Shown: positions 46,875 through 57,211, counted from the first letter of the stretch. The stretch is 64,000 nucleotides of DNA from Roseateles depolymerans (GCF_003387155.1 NZ_QUMT01000001.1:1117762-1181761); one strand, 5' to 3'. Notes: generated from the sequence alone by a model not told the origin. Numbers and translations are program-made.

Positions 46875-47975
46875 TCAGGCGGCGCCGATGCCCGGCGTCA
46901 TCCCGGACGCCTTGGCCTTCAGCGCCGCGGTGAAGTCCAGCATGCGGGTGATGCAGGACAGCGCCTGCCCCCGCACCGGTTCGGCCACCTGGATCTCGCC
47001 CAGGCCCCGCTCCAGGCAGTCCACCACGCCCTGCAGGCCGTTCATGGCCATCCAGGGGCAGTGCGCGCAGCTCTTGCAGGTGGCGCTGTTGCCGGCCGTC
47101 GGGGCTTCGATCAGCACCTTGTCCGGCGCCAGCTGACGCATGCGGTGCAGGATGCCGTTGTCCGTGGCCACCACGTATTCGCGGGCCTTGCCTTCCACCA
47201 CGGCCTTGATCAGCGCGGAGGTGGAGCCCACCACATCCGCCTGCGCCACGACCGACGCCGGGGACTCGGGGTGGACGAGGATCAGCGCGTCCGGATGCTG
47301 CTCGCGCAGCAGCTCCAGCTCCAGCCCCTTGAATTCGTCGTGCACGATGCAGGCGCCGTTCCACATCAGCATGTCCGCGCCGGTCTGGTCCTGGATGTAG
47401 CGGCCCAGATGGCGGTCCGGGGCCCAGATGATCTTTTCGCCGCGGGCCTTGAGTTCGGAGACGATCTCCAGCGCGCAGGAGCTGGTGACCATCCAGTCCG
47501 CCCGCGCCTTCACCGCAGCGCTGGTGTTGGCATAGACCACCACGGTGCGGTCCGGATGGGCGTCGCAGAAAGCGTTGAACGCGTCCGGAGGGCAGCCCAG
47601 GTCCAGCGAGCAGGTGGCGTCCAGGTCGGGCATCAGCACCCGTTTTTCGGGGCTGAGGATCTTGGCGGTCTCGCCCATGAAGCGCACGCCGGCCACCACC
47701 AGGGTGCTGGCGGCATGGTCGCGGCCGAAGCGGGCCATCTCCAGGGAATCGGAGACGATGCCGCCGGTTTCCTGCGCCAGGTCCTGCAGGTCCCCATCCA
47801 CGTAGTAATGGGCCACGAGCACGGCGCCTTTGGCGGCGAGCAGCTCCTTGGCGCGCTGCTTGAGGGACTGTCGCTGGGTGGGCGTGAGCGGTGCCGGCAC
47901 CTTGGCCCAGGCCTGGGCGGTGCAGGTGGCGCCTTGGGCGTCCTGGCGGTCGAAATCGAGCAATACCTGATCCAT
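46875..47975 (-). CDS. nadA: Quinolinate synthase
   Basis: 366 residues. [4Fe-4S] enzyme that condenses iminoaspartate with [89 protein letters not shown] and [14 protein letters not shown] are all typical; cluster cysteines lie in [17 protein letters not shown] and CAHCPWM regions. It works with NadB, encoded convergently nearby. Confidence 0.97.
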   Translation of the reverse strand: MDQVLLDFDRQDAQGATCTAQAWAKVPAPLTPTQRQSLKQRAKELLAAKGAVLVAHYYVDGDLQDLAQETGGIVSDSLEMARFGRDHAASTLVVAGVRFMGETAKILSPEKRVLMPDLDATCSLDLGCPPDAFNAFCDAHPDRTVVVYANTSAAVKARADWMVTSSCALEIVSELKARGEKIIWAPDRHLGRYIQDQTGADMLMWNGACIVHDEFKGLELELLREQHPDALILVHPESPASVVAQADVVGSTSALIKAVVEGKAREYVVATDNGILHRMRQLAPDKVLIEAPTAGNSATCKSCAHCPWMAMNGLQGVVDCLERGLGEIQVAEPVRGQALSCITRMLDFTAALKAKASGMTPGIGAA

Positions 47976-48029
47976 GAGGCGGATTCTAGGGAATCCGCAG
48001 GCCCGTGACGGACTGAGGTCTTGAGGGCT

Positions 48030-48872
48030 TCACACTTGTTCGAAGAAACGGCTGGGCGGCATGCCGACCGTGCGCGTGACCATCGCGGAGAACGCGCTGG
48101 CGCTGGCGTAGCCCAGCTCGCTGGCGATCACCCCCATCGGCTTGCGCTGGGCGGCCAGGCGCAGGGCTTCGGCCAGCAGCGCCTGCTGGCGCCACTGCGC
48201 ATAGCTGCTGCCCAGTTCCTGCCGGAACAGGCGCGAGACGGTGCGCGCGCTGGCGCCCACCAGCGCCGACCAGTCCTCCAGCGTGTCGAATCGCTGCGGA
48301 TGCTCCAGCACCGCTTCGCAGAGACGGCGCAGGCGCTTGTCGGTGGGCAGGTCCACACCCAGGCGCAGGCTGCGGGCGCGGCGGATCTCGTCCAGGATCA
48401 GATGGGCCAGCCACTGCTCGCGATCGCCGATGGTGCTGTCCAGCTGCACTTCGTCCAGCGCCAGTTGCACCACCAGTTCCCGCAGCAGCGGCGAGACTTC
48501 CAGCACGCGGTTGTCCTGCCAGACAGCGTTCTGGCAGGGCGGACGGTGCAGGTAGAGGGTGCGCAGCTCGCAGCGCTCCACCGCGGTCACCGCATGTTCC
48601 ACCCCAGCGGGAATCCACACGGCGCGGGACGGCGGCAGCAGGAAGGTGGCCCGTTCGGTGTTCACCCGCACCACGCCGCTGACCGAGAAGACGAACTGGC
48701 CCCAGTCGTGACGGTGGGCCTGGATGTCCATGTGGCTGCCCATGCTGCGGGACTTGGCCCGCACCGGACGCGCGTCGCTGGGGGCATAGCGGCGGGGGTC
48801 CAGCGGGGGCACGCTGGTGCGCGGCCGGGCGGTGGCGAGCGCAGAGGGAAGTGGGGTCAGTCGTGCGGCCAT
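48030..48872 (-). CDS. AraC-family transcriptional regulator
   Basis: 280 residues. N-terminal cupin-like sensor (HMDIQAHRHDWGQFVFSVSGVVRVNTERATFLLPPSRAVWIPAGVEHAV) and C-terminal double HTH (DWSALVGASARTVSRLFRQELGSSYAQWRQQALLAEALRLAA and IASELGYASASAFSAMVTRTVGMPPSRFF). Divergent from the MFS transporter, 69 bp apart, so it probably controls it. Confidence 0.93.
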   Translation of the reverse strand: MAARLTPLPSALATARPRTSVPPLDPRRYAPSDARPVRAKSRSMGSHMDIQAHRHDWGQFVFSVSGVVRVNTERATFLLPPSRAVWIPAGVEHAVTAVERCELRTLYLHRPPCQNAVWQDNRVLEVSPLLRELVVQLALDEVQLDSTIGDREQWLAHLILDEIRRARSLRLGVDLPTDKRLRRLCEAVLEHPQRFDTLEDWSALVGASARTVSRLFRQELGSSYAQWRQQALLAEALRLAAQRKPMGVIASELGYASASAFSAMVTRTVGMPPSRFFEQV

Positions 48873-48941
48873 GGCGCGATTTCGACAGAAGTTGTCTGCC
48901 TATCGTAATTGCGCCGGCACAGGCCTGACAACATCCAGCCC

Positions 48942-50168
48942 ATGAACACCGCCACCTTGCCGATCGGCGCCGCTCAGAGCGCCAGACGAGACATCCAGAC
49001 CATCAGCCTGATCGGTCTGGCCCACGGCACCTCGCACTTCTTCCACATGCTGCTGCCGCCGCTGTTCCCCGTGTTCATGCGGGAATTCGGCCTGAGCTAT
49101 TCGGAACTGGGCCTGCTGGTGACCCTCTTCTTTGTCATCAGCGGCGTGGGGCAGGCCTTGTCGGGCTTCCTGGTGGACCGCACCGGCGCGCGGCCCATCC
49201 TCTTCCTGGCGCTGGGCTGCTTTGTGCTGGCCTCGGCGGCGGCCGGCACGGCGCAAGGCTTTGCCGGGCTGGCGCTGGCCGCGGCGCTGGCGGGGCTGGG
49301 CAATTCACCCTTCCATCCTGTGGACTTCACCATCCTGAACAAGCGGGTGTCGCAGGCGCGGCTGGGGCATGCGTTTTCGGTGCATGGCATCAGCGGCAAC
49401 ATCGGCTGGGCGCTGGCGCCGGTGCTGCTGCTGTGGATCTACGAAGGCACCGGCGGTCAATGGCGGCTGGGCTATGCCGCAACCGCCGCCTGGGCCTTGC
49501 TGGTGATGCTGCTGCTGGCGCTCAAGCGCGACGCCATCGACGACAGCCAGGGCGAATGGACCCATCAAAAGGCCGGCGCGGCCGCGGTGCCGGATGAGCA
49601 TCCGATGGCCTTCCTGCGGCTGCCGTCGGTGTGGCTGTGTTTCTCGTTTTTCTTCTTCACCACCGCGGCGCTGACCGCCATCCAGAGCTTTGCGTCTCCC
49701 GCGCTCAATGCGATGTATGGGCTGGACCTGACGGTGACCAAATGGGTGGTGACTGGCTACATGGTGGCCGGCGCGGTGGGCATGGTGCTGGGGGGCTTCC
49801 TGGTGGCGCGTTCGCAGCAGCTGGAGCGCAACATCGCATGGGCCATGACCGGCGCCGCCGTGCTGCTGGCCTTGACCGGCAGCGGCTGGTTGCCGGGCGG
49901 CCTGGCGCTGCTGGCAGCAACCTGCGCCGGTTTCGGGACTGGCCTGGCCGGTCCTTCGCGGGACATGCTGATCAAGAAGGCCGCGCCACCGGGCGCGACC
50001 GGCCGGGTCTATGGCACCGTGTATTCGGGGCTGGACACCGGTTTTGCGGTGGCGGCGCCCATCTTCGGTGCGCTGATGGATCGGCACTGGAACAATGCGG
50101 TGTTTCTGGGCGCAGCACTGGCGTTGATGGCTGGCATTGGTGCGGCCAGCCTGGTGCGCCGGGGCTGA
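48942..50168 (+). CDS. MFS transporter (fosmidomycin-resistance-like)
   Basis: 408 residues, about 12 membrane helices. The start region GLAHGTSHFFHMLLPPLFPVFMREFGLSYSELGLLVTLFF resembles the Fsr-type family, and GFLVDRTGARPILFLALG is the MFS motif A loop. Export of a small molecule is likely; substrate unknown. ATG 48942 chosen. Divergently paired with an AraC regulator. Confidence 0.85.
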   Translation: MNTATLPIGAAQSARRDIQTISLIGLAHGTSHFFHMLLPPLFPVFMREFGLSYSELGLLVTLFFVISGVGQALSGFLVDRTGARPILFLALGCFVLASAAAGTAQGFAGLALAAALAGLGNSPFHPVDFTILNKRVSQARLGHAFSVHGISGNIGWALAPVLLLWIYEGTGGQWRLGYAATAAWALLVMLLLALKRDAIDDSQGEWTHQKAGAAAVPDEHPMAFLRLPSVWLCFSFFFFTTAALTAIQSFASPALNAMYGLDLTVTKWVVTGYMVAGAVGMVLGGFLVARSQQLERNIAWAMTGAAVLLALTGSGWLPGGLALLAATCAGFGTGLAGPSRDMLIKKAAPPGATGRVYGTVYSGLDTGFAVAAPIFGALMDRHWNNAVFLGAALALMAGIGAASLVRRG

Positions 50169-50189
50169 TGTGCAGGGCTTGGTGCGCCA

Positions 50190-50231
50190 GGCCTGACGCG
50201 TAGGGCCTGACTCATAGGGCCTGATGCGTAG
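50190..50231 (+). repeat. 14-bp degenerate tandem repeat (ggcctgaygcgtag), 3 copies
   Basis: Copies at 50190-50203, 50204-50217 and 50218-50231; the middle copy differs in a few bases. It directly follows the MFS gene. Confidence 0.8.
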
Positions 50232-50332
50232 AGCCTCAGGGCAGCAAGGCTTGTCCGGACCGGCGTCCCCGCTTTTTGATGCCGTTTTGACACCCTCGGG
50301 CGTAGACTCAAAACGTCCAACGGGAGCACGCC

Positions 50333-50587
50333 ATGAACAACACCTACTGGTTTCCAGCCAAGCGGTATGGATGGGGCTGGGGTTTGCCCAGAGTCTGGCA
50401 AGGGCAGGCGACGCTGGTCGGTTTTGTCCTGCTGCTGGTGGCCGGCGGTTTTGTGTTTCCACCGCAGGATTCGCAGTGGGGCTTCCTGGCCTATGTGGCC
50501 CTGGTGAGCAGCCTGCTGCTGGGCGTGTGCTACCTCAAGGGAGAGCCGCCGCGCTGGCGCTGGGGCGACAAGGGCCCGTCGGCCTGA
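50333..50587 (+). CDS. Small two-helix membrane protein of unknown function
   Basis: 84 residues. YWFPAKRYGWGWGLP, then two transmembrane segments (about 28-43 and 50-66), ending in PPRWRWGDKGPSA. The N-terminal Trp/Gly/Tyr-rich motif and length fit a conserved small membrane protein, but no function is known. GGGAG is about 10 bp before ATG 50333. Confidence 0.7.
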   Translation: MNNTYWFPAKRYGWGWGLPRVWQGQATLVGFVLLLVAGGFVFPPQDSQWGFLAYVALVSSLLLGVCYLKGEPPRWRWGDKGPSA

Positions 50588-50595
50588 GCAGGTCT

Positions 50596-51288
50596 TTACG
50601 CCTGAATGAAGGCCAGCGAATGCCAGCGGGTGCCGCTGGTGGTCAGCACAGCGTCGCTGATCTCGTGAGCGGCCAGCGTCATCCGGTGCTGCTGCAGGGT
50701 GTGCATGACCTGCGACGGCGGATGGTTGAAGAACAACCGGCCGTCCGGGTCCCGGTGGTGCTGAAGTCGGTCGGGGGACATTTCCGGAAGCGACAGCAGC
50801 AGCACGCCTGCCGACCCGCGTGAATCGCGGGGGGTGCTTGAGTCGCTTGAGCCGCTTGATCCGTCCTGGCCCTGCGCGGTCGGCTTGAGCAGCGCTGCCA
50901 ATCCTGCGAGCGCTTCGACCAGATCCTCTGGCCCGATGTGCATCAGGACTGCGCTGCACACCACGCCATCAAAACCTTGCGGATGCAGATCCTCGAAAGG
51001 CCGATGCAGGGCAGGCAAGCCTGCATCACGGATGCAGCCCTCCAATTCGGGATGGGTCGCCAGCGCCAGGGCGCGCATCGGCGCATTGCGTTCAACACCG
51101 AAGGCCTGGATGCCCAAGGCGCGCAGGGCCGCCGTGTCCCGGCCGCTGCCGGCGCCAACATCCAGCACCACGTCACCGGGACGGAAGAAGCGCTCCGCCA
51201 GCGCCATCATGGCGCTGCGCGGTGCTTCGGGATGGGTCCGCAGGCGCTGCGCGTAGGTGTCGTAGAAGGCGTGGGTCAGGTCGTCCAT
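50596..51288 (-). CDS. SAM-dependent class I methyltransferase
   Basis: 230 residues. Rossmann methyltransferase: motif I VVLDVGAGSGRDTAALRALG, GVERNAPMRALA and motif IV FDGVVCSAVLMHI. A Ser/Gly/Asp-rich insert (about 145-165) interrupts the later fold. Target unknown. ATG 51288 gives MDDLTHAFYDTYAQRL; the longer frame has repeat-like DNA. Confidence 0.83.
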   Translation of the reverse strand: MDDLTHAFYDTYAQRLRTHPEAPRSAMMALAERFFRPGDVVLDVGAGSGRDTAALRALGIQAFGVERNAPMRALALATHPELEGCIRDAGLPALHRPFEDLHPQGFDGVVCSAVLMHIGPEDLVEALAGLAALLKPTAQGQDGSSGSSDSSTPRDSRGSAGVLLLSLPEMSPDRLQHHRDPDGRLFFNHPPSQVMHTLQQHRMTLAAHEISDAVLTTSGTRWHSLAFIQA

Positions 51289-51390
51289 GCGCGCAAACGG
51301 GTGAAGCACAAAGCGGTCAAGCCCCGAGCATCGAAGCACAAATCGATGACGCACTGAGCAGTGACGCACCGAGCATCGATGCTGCGACCT

Positions 51391-51795
51391 TCAGTGCGTT
51401 GGCAACTGATAGCGGAATTCGTAGAAGTGATGGCCATCCTTGATCTCGATGCTGAGCTCCCCGCTGATGCCGGCAAGTTCGTCCGTGCCGGAGTCAGGCA
51501 CGACGCGGATGGTGAGCGTCTGCTTGCCGCGGTTCATCTCACCCATGTGCATCAGCGCAAAGCTGCCCTTGCGGCCCGCGAGGCTGCCTTCCACCCGCTC
51601 CATGGCGACATAGCCGGCGGAGTCTGGAATGTCCGTTCGGACGCCAAGCATCTCCCCCAGACTCACCGCGTCCAGGCCGCCATGAAACTGCTTGCGCAGG
51701 GACATGCGGCCCAGCTTGGCCGCCTCAGTTCCTGGGGCTGCGGGAGCCTGGGTGAGTTGGACGTCGAAGCTGCCTTTGGCGATGGATGCAGTCAT
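51391..51795 (-). CDS. DUF3224 domain protein
   Basis: 134 residues. Matches DUF3224: GRMSLRKQFHGGLDAVSLGEMLGV, SAGYVAMERVEGSLAGRKGSFALMHMGEMNRG, VVPDSGTDELAGISGELSIEIKDGHHFYEFRYQL. A small allene-oxide-cyclase-like beta-barrel of unknown role. ATG 51795 chosen. Confidence 0.85.
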   Translation of the reverse strand: MTASIAKGSFDVQLTQAPAAPGTEAAKLGRMSLRKQFHGGLDAVSLGEMLGVRTDIPDSAGYVAMERVEGSLAGRKGSFALMHMGEMNRGKQTLTIRVVPDSGTDELAGISGELSIEIKDGHHFYEFRYQLPTH

Positions 51796-51906
51796 GATGG
51801 GCGGGGACCTCGGTGTGGGGGCCCGCCAAGCATAATGCAACCACTGTATGCCAATACAGTATTTCTAGGGGGATGCGAATCCGCACTCGGATCGCATCCG
51901 CCCAGC

Positions 51907-52773
51907 TTAAAAGCTGAGCTGTTCCCCCGGCTGCATCACCCGAACGAGCGTCCGCGTCTTGCCCAGCGCCTTCATGAACGCTTCCGGCGTTCCCGGCAAC
52001 TGCGGGTTGGTGCCGTAGTGCATCGGAATCACCGTCTTGGGCTGGATGAAGTCGCGTGTGACCATGGCCGCATCCGCCGGGTTCATCACGAACTGGCCCC
52101 CGCCGATGGGCATGAGCACCAGGTCGGGCTTGTACATCTGCGCAATCAGCTTCATGTCGCCGAAGACGCCGGTGTCGCCCATGTGCCAGATCTTGAAGCC
52201 GTTCTCGAACTCGATGATGAAGCCGCCGGGCTCACCGCCCACATGCACTTCGTCCTTGCTGGTGCCTGGGTTCTTCCACAGGTACTCGCTGCTGTGCTCG
52301 GCCTGCACCAGCGTGACCTTGATGCCGTCCCCCAGCGGAGACAGTGAGCCGCTCTTGTTGATGCGCTGCGCCTTGGGCGCCACCTCCAGCGCCATCAGGG
52401 TCTGGGCCAGTCCTGCGGGCGCGATCAAGGGGGCGTCATTCATCTTCGCCAGCGCCGGCGCATCGGCCACATGGTCGTTGTGACCGTGGGTCACCAGCAC
52501 CAGGTCCACCTTGCCCAGCGCGTCGAGTTGCTTGAATTCGGGCGGGGTCTTGGGATTGGTCGTGAGCCAGGGATCGATCACGATCACCTTGCCGCCCGGG
52601 CTGGTGAACTTGAAGGCCGCCTGGCCGAGCCACTGCACCTGGACCTTGCCCTGCACCTTCCCAGCCTGGCGCTCCGGGGTCGGGTCTTGAACCCGGTCCG
52701 TGGACGGGCTCTGCGCCCAGGCGGGAGCGCTCATGAACAGGGCAGCAGCAAGAAGCGAGAGGGTGCGTGGCAT
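51907..52773 (-). CDS. Periplasmic metal-dependent hydrolase (metallo-beta-lactamase superfamily, UPF0173-like)
   Basis: 288 residues with a signal peptide (cleavage near AWA-Q). Metallo-beta-lactamase fold: VTHGHNDHVADAPALA (metal site), HMGDTGVFGDMKLIAQMYKPDLVLMPIGGGQFVMNPADAA and TVIPMHYGTNP. UPF0173 members are usually cytoplasmic; here a secreted form. ATG 52773 chosen. Confidence 0.87.
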   Translation of the reverse strand: MPRTLSLLAAALFMSAPAWAQSPSTDRVQDPTPERQAGKVQGKVQVQWLGQAAFKFTSPGGKVIVIDPWLTTNPKTPPEFKQLDALGKVDLVLVTHGHNDHVADAPALAKMNDAPLIAPAGLAQTLMALEVAPKAQRINKSGSLSPLGDGIKVTLVQAEHSSEYLWKNPGTSKDEVHVGGEPGGFIIEFENGFKIWHMGDTGVFGDMKLIAQMYKPDLVLMPIGGGQFVMNPADAAMVTRDFIQPKTVIPMHYGTNPQLPGTPEAFMKALGKTRTLVRVMQPGEQLSF

Positions 52774-52974
52774 GGTCTGACCTTTGCGATGTGGGTTGGT
52801 AAGGGGCCCCGGAGCATCTCCCAGCCCCCGTCTCCCCATCAAGCGTGATAGGGATGCCATCCTTGAAGGAGTGGATTTCTGGCAAATCCGGTGCCTTGGA
52901 GGGATAGGCGAGCGCCACCCAAGCAGACACAATCGATCGGGCTGGGCCTTCACGTTCCACAAGAGGGGGTATGC

Positions 52975-54516
52975 ATGATCCACACAACCACGATCCGGCA
53001 GCGCATGCTGCTGCTCAGTCTGGTGGGCTTGTTTTTTGTGCTGCTGGTGGGAGGGTTGGGATACGCCGCCATCGAGCGAATGGACGGTGTCGCGCACGAT
53101 CTGACTCGTACCAGTTCCGCACTGCGCAGCCAGGTGGAGGCGGACATGATGCATGACGCCCTGCGCGCGGATGTGTACGTGGCGCTGCGCACCGCATCCA
53201 AAAGCGCGTCCACCGAAGAGCAGGCCGTTCGTTCGGAACTGGCCGAGCACACCAAGGATTTCCGCGAGCACATGGCCTCCCTCAAGGCGCTGTCCCTGGG
53301 CCCCGATATCGACGCCACGATTGCCAAGACCCAAACCAGCCTGGACGCCTACATCAGCAGTGCCGGCCAGGTGGTGGACCTGGCCTTCAAGGACCTACCC
53401 GCCGCGGAGGCCCGCCTGCCTGCCTTCAGCAAGGACTTCAAGGCGCTGGAAACCGAAATGGAATCCCTCAGCGACCTGATCGGCGCGCTGGCCGAGAAAA
53501 CCCGTGCCGACGGGGAAGCCTCCACCCGTCAGGTGCGCATGCTGCTGGTGGCCGCCATCGTGGTGGCGGCGGTCATTCTGCTCACGCTCAACACCCGTGT
53601 GGGCCACAGCATTTCCCTGCCCTTGACGCGTGCGGTGGATGTCACCCGCGCGGTGGCGGCCGGAGATCTCACCGCCCGCATCGAGGGCAGTGGGAACGAC
53701 GAGACCGGGCAACTGATGACGGCGCTGCGGCAGATGTCCGGCGACCTGTCGCGCATCGTGGGCCAGGTGCGGGACAGCGCGGCCCTGATCGCCACCGGCT
53801 CCTCGGAGATTGCCACCGGCAGCATGGACCTGAGCCAGCGCACCGAGGAGCAGGCCGGCAGCCTGCAGGAGACGGCGGCCACCATGGAGCAGCTGACCTC
53901 CACCGTTCGCGCCAATGCGGAAGCGGCCGGCCGTGCCGCCGTGCTGGCCGCCAGTGCCTCTGCCGTGGCCGGAGAAGGCGGACGGGCCGTGAGCGACGTG
54001 GTCCAGACCATGACGGCCATTGCAGCCAGTTCGCGCCGCATCGGCGACATCCTCGGCGTGATCGACAGCATCGCCTTCCAGACCAACATCCTCGCCCTGA
54101 ATGCGGCGGTGGAGGCCGCACGGGCCGGCGAGCATGGTCGCGGCTTTGCGGTGGTGGCGTCCGAGGTCCGCATGCTGGCCACGCGCAGCGCCGATGCCGC
54201 GCAGGAGATCAAGACCCTCATCGCCGACAACGTCAGTGGCGCCGAGACCGGGACGCGCCAGGTGGATGCGGCGGGGGCCACCATGAACCGGCTGGTGGGC
54301 GAGGTCAAGGCGGTCAGCGAGTTGATCGAGCAGATCAACAAGGCCAGCCACGACCAGAGTGAAGGCTTGGTCCAGGTCAATGAAGCGGTCACTCAGCTGG
54401 ACCGGATGACGCAGCAGAATGCCGCGCTGGTGGAAGAGTCCGCCGCCGCCGCAGAAACCCTTCGGCAGCAATCCGAACGGCTCAACGGCGTGGTGGGGCA
54501 GTTCCGGCTGGGCTGA
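52975..54516 (+). CDS. Methyl-accepting chemotaxis protein (class with Tar-like ligand domain)
   Basis: 513 residues. TM1 (about 11-33), periplasmic four-helix domain (about 34-186), TM2 (about 188-206), HAMP, then the MCP signalling domain with [34 protein letters not shown]. The ligand is not predictable. It stands alone; cheW is 5 kb away next to another MCP. No CheR/CheB tether at its C-terminus. Confidence 0.93.
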   Translation: MIHTTTIRQRMLLLSLVGLFFVLLVGGLGYAAIERMDGVAHDLTRTSSALRSQVEADMMHDALRADVYVALRTASKSASTEEQAVRSELAEHTKDFREHMASLKALSLGPDIDATIAKTQTSLDAYISSAGQVVDLAFKDLPAAEARLPAFSKDFKALETEMESLSDLIGALAEKTRADGEASTRQVRMLLVAAIVVAAVILLTLNTRVGHSISLPLTRAVDVTRAVAAGDLTARIEGSGNDETGQLMTALRQMSGDLSRIVGQVRDSAALIATGSSEIATGSMDLSQRTEEQAGSLQETAATMEQLTSTVRANAEAAGRAAVLAASASAVAGEGGRAVSDVVQTMTAIAASSRRIGDILGVIDSIAFQTNILALNAAVEAARAGEHGRGFAVVASEVRMLATRSADAAQEIKTLIADNVSGAETGTRQVDAAGATMNRLVGEVKAVSELIEQINKASHDQSEGLVQVNEAVTQLDRMTQQNAALVEESAAAAETLRQQSERLNGVVGQFRLG

Positions 54517-54628
54517 GTGAATCTGGTCTGGCGCCGGTCACCATCGGGATCGCCACGGAGACACCGCAAGGCCCTTGGCCGATAGACTGCCCGCAGTGCC
54601 TTGACTCCGGTGCCTGTCGCCGTTCCCC

Positions 54629-56416
54629 ATGTCCGCTGCCCCCGTTCAGGAAGAGTTCGACTTCATCATCATCGGGTCCGGCTTCGGCGGCAGTGTCAGC
54701 GCCTTGCGGCTGGCGGAGAAGGGCTACCGCGTGGCGGTGCTGGAACAGGGGCGTCGCTGGACGCCGGAGTCGCTGCCCCGCTCCAACTGGGACACCGCCC
54801 GCTGGATCCACCGTCCGCGCCTGGGCCTGCGCGGCTTCTTCAATATGCAGTTCTTCCGCCATGTGGTGGTGCTGCATGGCAATGCAGTGGGCGGCGGCTC
54901 CATCACCTATGGCAACACGCTGCTCGTGCCCCCGGACCGCGTCTGGCGGGAAGGCACCTGGGCAGGCCTGGCCGACTGGCATGCCGAGATGCCGGCGCAC
55001 TATGCACGCGCCCAGCAGATGCTGGGGGTGACCACCAATCAGCGACTGGGCCCAGCCGATCACCTGCTCAAGCAGATGGCGCGAGAGGTGGGGGCAGAGG
55101 GGAGTTTCTATCCCACCGAAGTCGGCATCTTCTTCGGGGATGCAAAGCAGCCCCCCGGCGCCACCTACGACGACCCGTATTTCAACGGCGAAGGACCGGC
55201 CCGCAAGTCCTGCATTGCCTGTGGCGGCTGCATGGTGGGCTGCCGGCATGATGCCAAGAACACGCTAGACAAGAACTATCTCTACCTCGCGGAGCGCAAG
55301 GGCGCGCAGGTGTTTGCCGAGACCCGCGTGGTGGACGTGCGGCCCGACGGCGCGGAGGACGGATCCGACGGTTATGTCATCGAGACGGTCTCGACGGTGC
55401 CTGGCCAGGGTCACGTCCAGCGGCGCTGGCGGGCTACCTCGGTGGTGTGGGCGGCGTCGTCCCTGGGCACGCAGGAGATGCTGTTCCGGCTGCGTGAACG
55501 CGGTTCATTGCCGCGGATTTCCCAGGCGCTGGGCGAGCGGGTGCGCACCAATGCCGAGTCCTTGATTGCGGTGCGTTATCCGGGCGGTCGCAAGGACCTG
55601 TCCGACGGCATTGCCATCGGCTCGGGCATCTACATCGACGAGCACACCCACATCGAAGCCGTGCGCTACCCCAAAGGCTCGGACGCCATGGCGTTGCTGA
55701 CCACGGTGATGACCCTGGGTCGGCCAGGTCCGACCCGGATTGCGGTGTGGCTCGCCACGCTGCTCAAGCAATTGCTGACGCGCCCGGTGCAGACCTTGCG
55801 GGCGATGTCGCCTTTCGGATCGGCGCAGGAAACCGTCATCTTCCTCTGCATGCAGACGCTGGAGGGCCATCTGTCCATGCGATGGCGCCGCCCCTGGTAC
55901 TGGCCGTTCTCCAAGACGCTGGTGACGCAGGGGGACCGAATCCCCACCTTCATTCCAGCGGCCAATGCCTTCGCGGTGAAGGCCGCACGTGCCACGGGTG
56001 GCGTGGCCCAGACCACGCTCACGGAGATTCTCTTCAACGTGCCCATGACGGCCCACTGCATGGGCGGGGCCGCCATGGGCCGCACGGCCGAGGAGGGGGT
56101 GTGTGACGCCCGCAACCGGGTCTTCGGCTACCGCAACATGTACATCGTGGACGGCTCAATGCTGGCCGCCAACCTTGGCGTGAATCCCAGCCTGACCATC
56201 ACGGCGCTGGCGGAGCGGGCCATGGCCTTCATTCCGCCTGCCGGGGCCCGCGCCGACAGGTCCTTTTCAACGACCCAGGCATCCGCCCAAGCGCCTTCGC
56301 GCGCCGTTGCACAGGCACAGCCAAAGGCACAGGCACAGGCACAATCACAGGCCACCGGAAGCCTGCCAACGAACGTCGAGCCGGAAACCTCCGGCCACGC
56401 CGCCCATCGTTCATGA
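54629..56416 (+). CDS. GMC-family oxidoreductase (cholesterol-oxidase-like) with a Cys-rich motif
   Basis: 595 residues. FAD site IIIGSGFGGSVSALRLAEKGYRVAVLEQGRRW; C-terminal GMC signature region MTAHCMGGAAMGRT and YIVDGSMLAANLGVNPSLTITALAERA. A ferredoxin-like cluster CIACGGCMVGC (Cys195, 198, 201, 205) precedes RHDAKNTLDKNYL; such a motif recurs in this GMC subgroup. Substrate unknown (sterol or other alcohol oxidation). The last about 60 residues are a Gln/Ala-rich tail with QAQ repeats. Confidence 0.88.
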   Translation: MSAAPVQEEFDFIIIGSGFGGSVSALRLAEKGYRVAVLEQGRRWTPESLPRSNWDTARWIHRPRLGLRGFFNMQFFRHVVVLHGNAVGGGSITYGNTLLVPPDRVWREGTWAGLADWHAEMPAHYARAQQMLGVTTNQRLGPADHLLKQMAREVGAEGSFYPTEVGIFFGDAKQPPGATYDDPYFNGEGPARKSCIACGGCMVGCRHDAKNTLDKNYLYLAERKGAQVFAETRVVDVRPDGAEDGSDGYVIETVSTVPGQGHVQRRWRATSVVWAASSLGTQEMLFRLRERGSLPRISQALGERVRTNAESLIAVRYPGGRKDLSDGIAIGSGIYIDEHTHIEAVRYPKGSDAMALLTTVMTLGRPGPTRIAVWLATLLKQLLTRPVQTLRAMSPFGSAQETVIFLCMQTLEGHLSMRWRRPWYWPFSKTLVTQGDRIPTFIPAANAFAVKAARATGGVAQTTLTEILFNVPMTAHCMGGAAMGRTAEEGVCDARNRVFGYRNMYIVDGSMLAANLGVNPSLTITALAERAMAFIPPAGARADRSFSTTQASAQAPSRAVAQAQPKAQAQAQSQATGSLPTNVEPETSGHAAHRS

Positions 56417-56685
56417 AGACCAAGCACCCACGTCGTGTCCGCGACCAGAAGGATTCCGAGCGCTATGCCGGCAGTCCGATGGGAGTGGCGTCCCGCTATT
56501 CACCGCTGGCCGACCGCACCGTGACCGCGCATTGGGGCGGGGACAACAGCAACGGACATCGCGGCATCGCCAAGGCGCGCCGCGGCGCCAAGAAATACGT
56601 CAACAGCCGCATCCGCTTCCGAGAGAAGGCGGCATTGCGCCAATGGGCCGCAGATTCGAATCGGGATGACGACGGGTCGATGTAG
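56413..56685 (+). CDS. Small basic hypothetical protein
   Basis: 90 residues, Arg/Lys/Ser-rich (RRVRDQKDSERYAGSP, AKARRGAKKYVNSRIRFREKAALRQWAA). No known domain. Its ATG overlaps the GMC stop by 4 nt (ATGA), so it is likely translated from the same mRNA. Confidence 0.6.
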   Translation: MKTKHPRRVRDQKDSERYAGSPMGVASRYSPLADRTVTAHWGGDNSNGHRGIAKARRGAKKYVNSRIRFREKAALRQWAADSNRDDDGSM

Positions 56686-56800
56686 GACCACCCTCGGTTC
56701 GACAGGAAAAACCGTACAGAAGCTTTGTTGAATGCTGGTTTTTCCTCTTTGACGTCGTGCCCACACTGAGGTCGTTTCGACTTCATTGCGGAGGACTCTC

Positions 56801-57211
56801 ATGCTCTACGGCATCAGCTGGTTCATTGTGGCGTCGCTTCTGGCGCTTTGGTCGCTGTTCACCTGGGCCGTGCATGCGATGGCGGTCTGGGCGGTGTCGC
56901 AGGCGGGGGCCTTGTCCGGCATGGCTTCCGGCAGCATGTCCGTGTCCTTGCCGGCCTGGCTCGCCCCCTGGGTTCCCCCTGGTCTGACGGCAGACTTGAC
57001 GGACTGGGCGAGCCAGCTCGGACTGCTGGTCGAAGGCCTGCTGCAGGCCATGCCGTCGCTGGCGGGCGGTCTCACGGTACTGGCCTGGGTGGTGTGGGCC
57101 ATCGGCGCGCTGCTGCTGATGCTGACCGGCGCCGGCCTGCATGCGCTGATCGCCTGGTGGCGGCGTAAATCGGTTCCCCCGACCCTGGGGCTGTCGAGCG
57201 CCACGCCCTGA
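56801..57211 (+). CDS. Hypothetical inner-membrane protein
   Basis: 136 residues with two hydrophobic regions (about 5-35 and 80-115) around a Pro/Gly-rich loop (SLPAWLAPWVPPGLT). gcggag precedes ATG 56801 by 7 bp. No known family recognised. Confidence 0.65.
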   Translation: MLYGISWFIVASLLALWSLFTWAVHAMAVWAVSQAGALSGMASGSMSVSLPAWLAPWVPPGLTADLTDWASQLGLLVEGLLQAMPSLAGGLTVLAWVVWAIGALLLMLTGAGLHALIAWWRRKSVPPTLGLSSATP

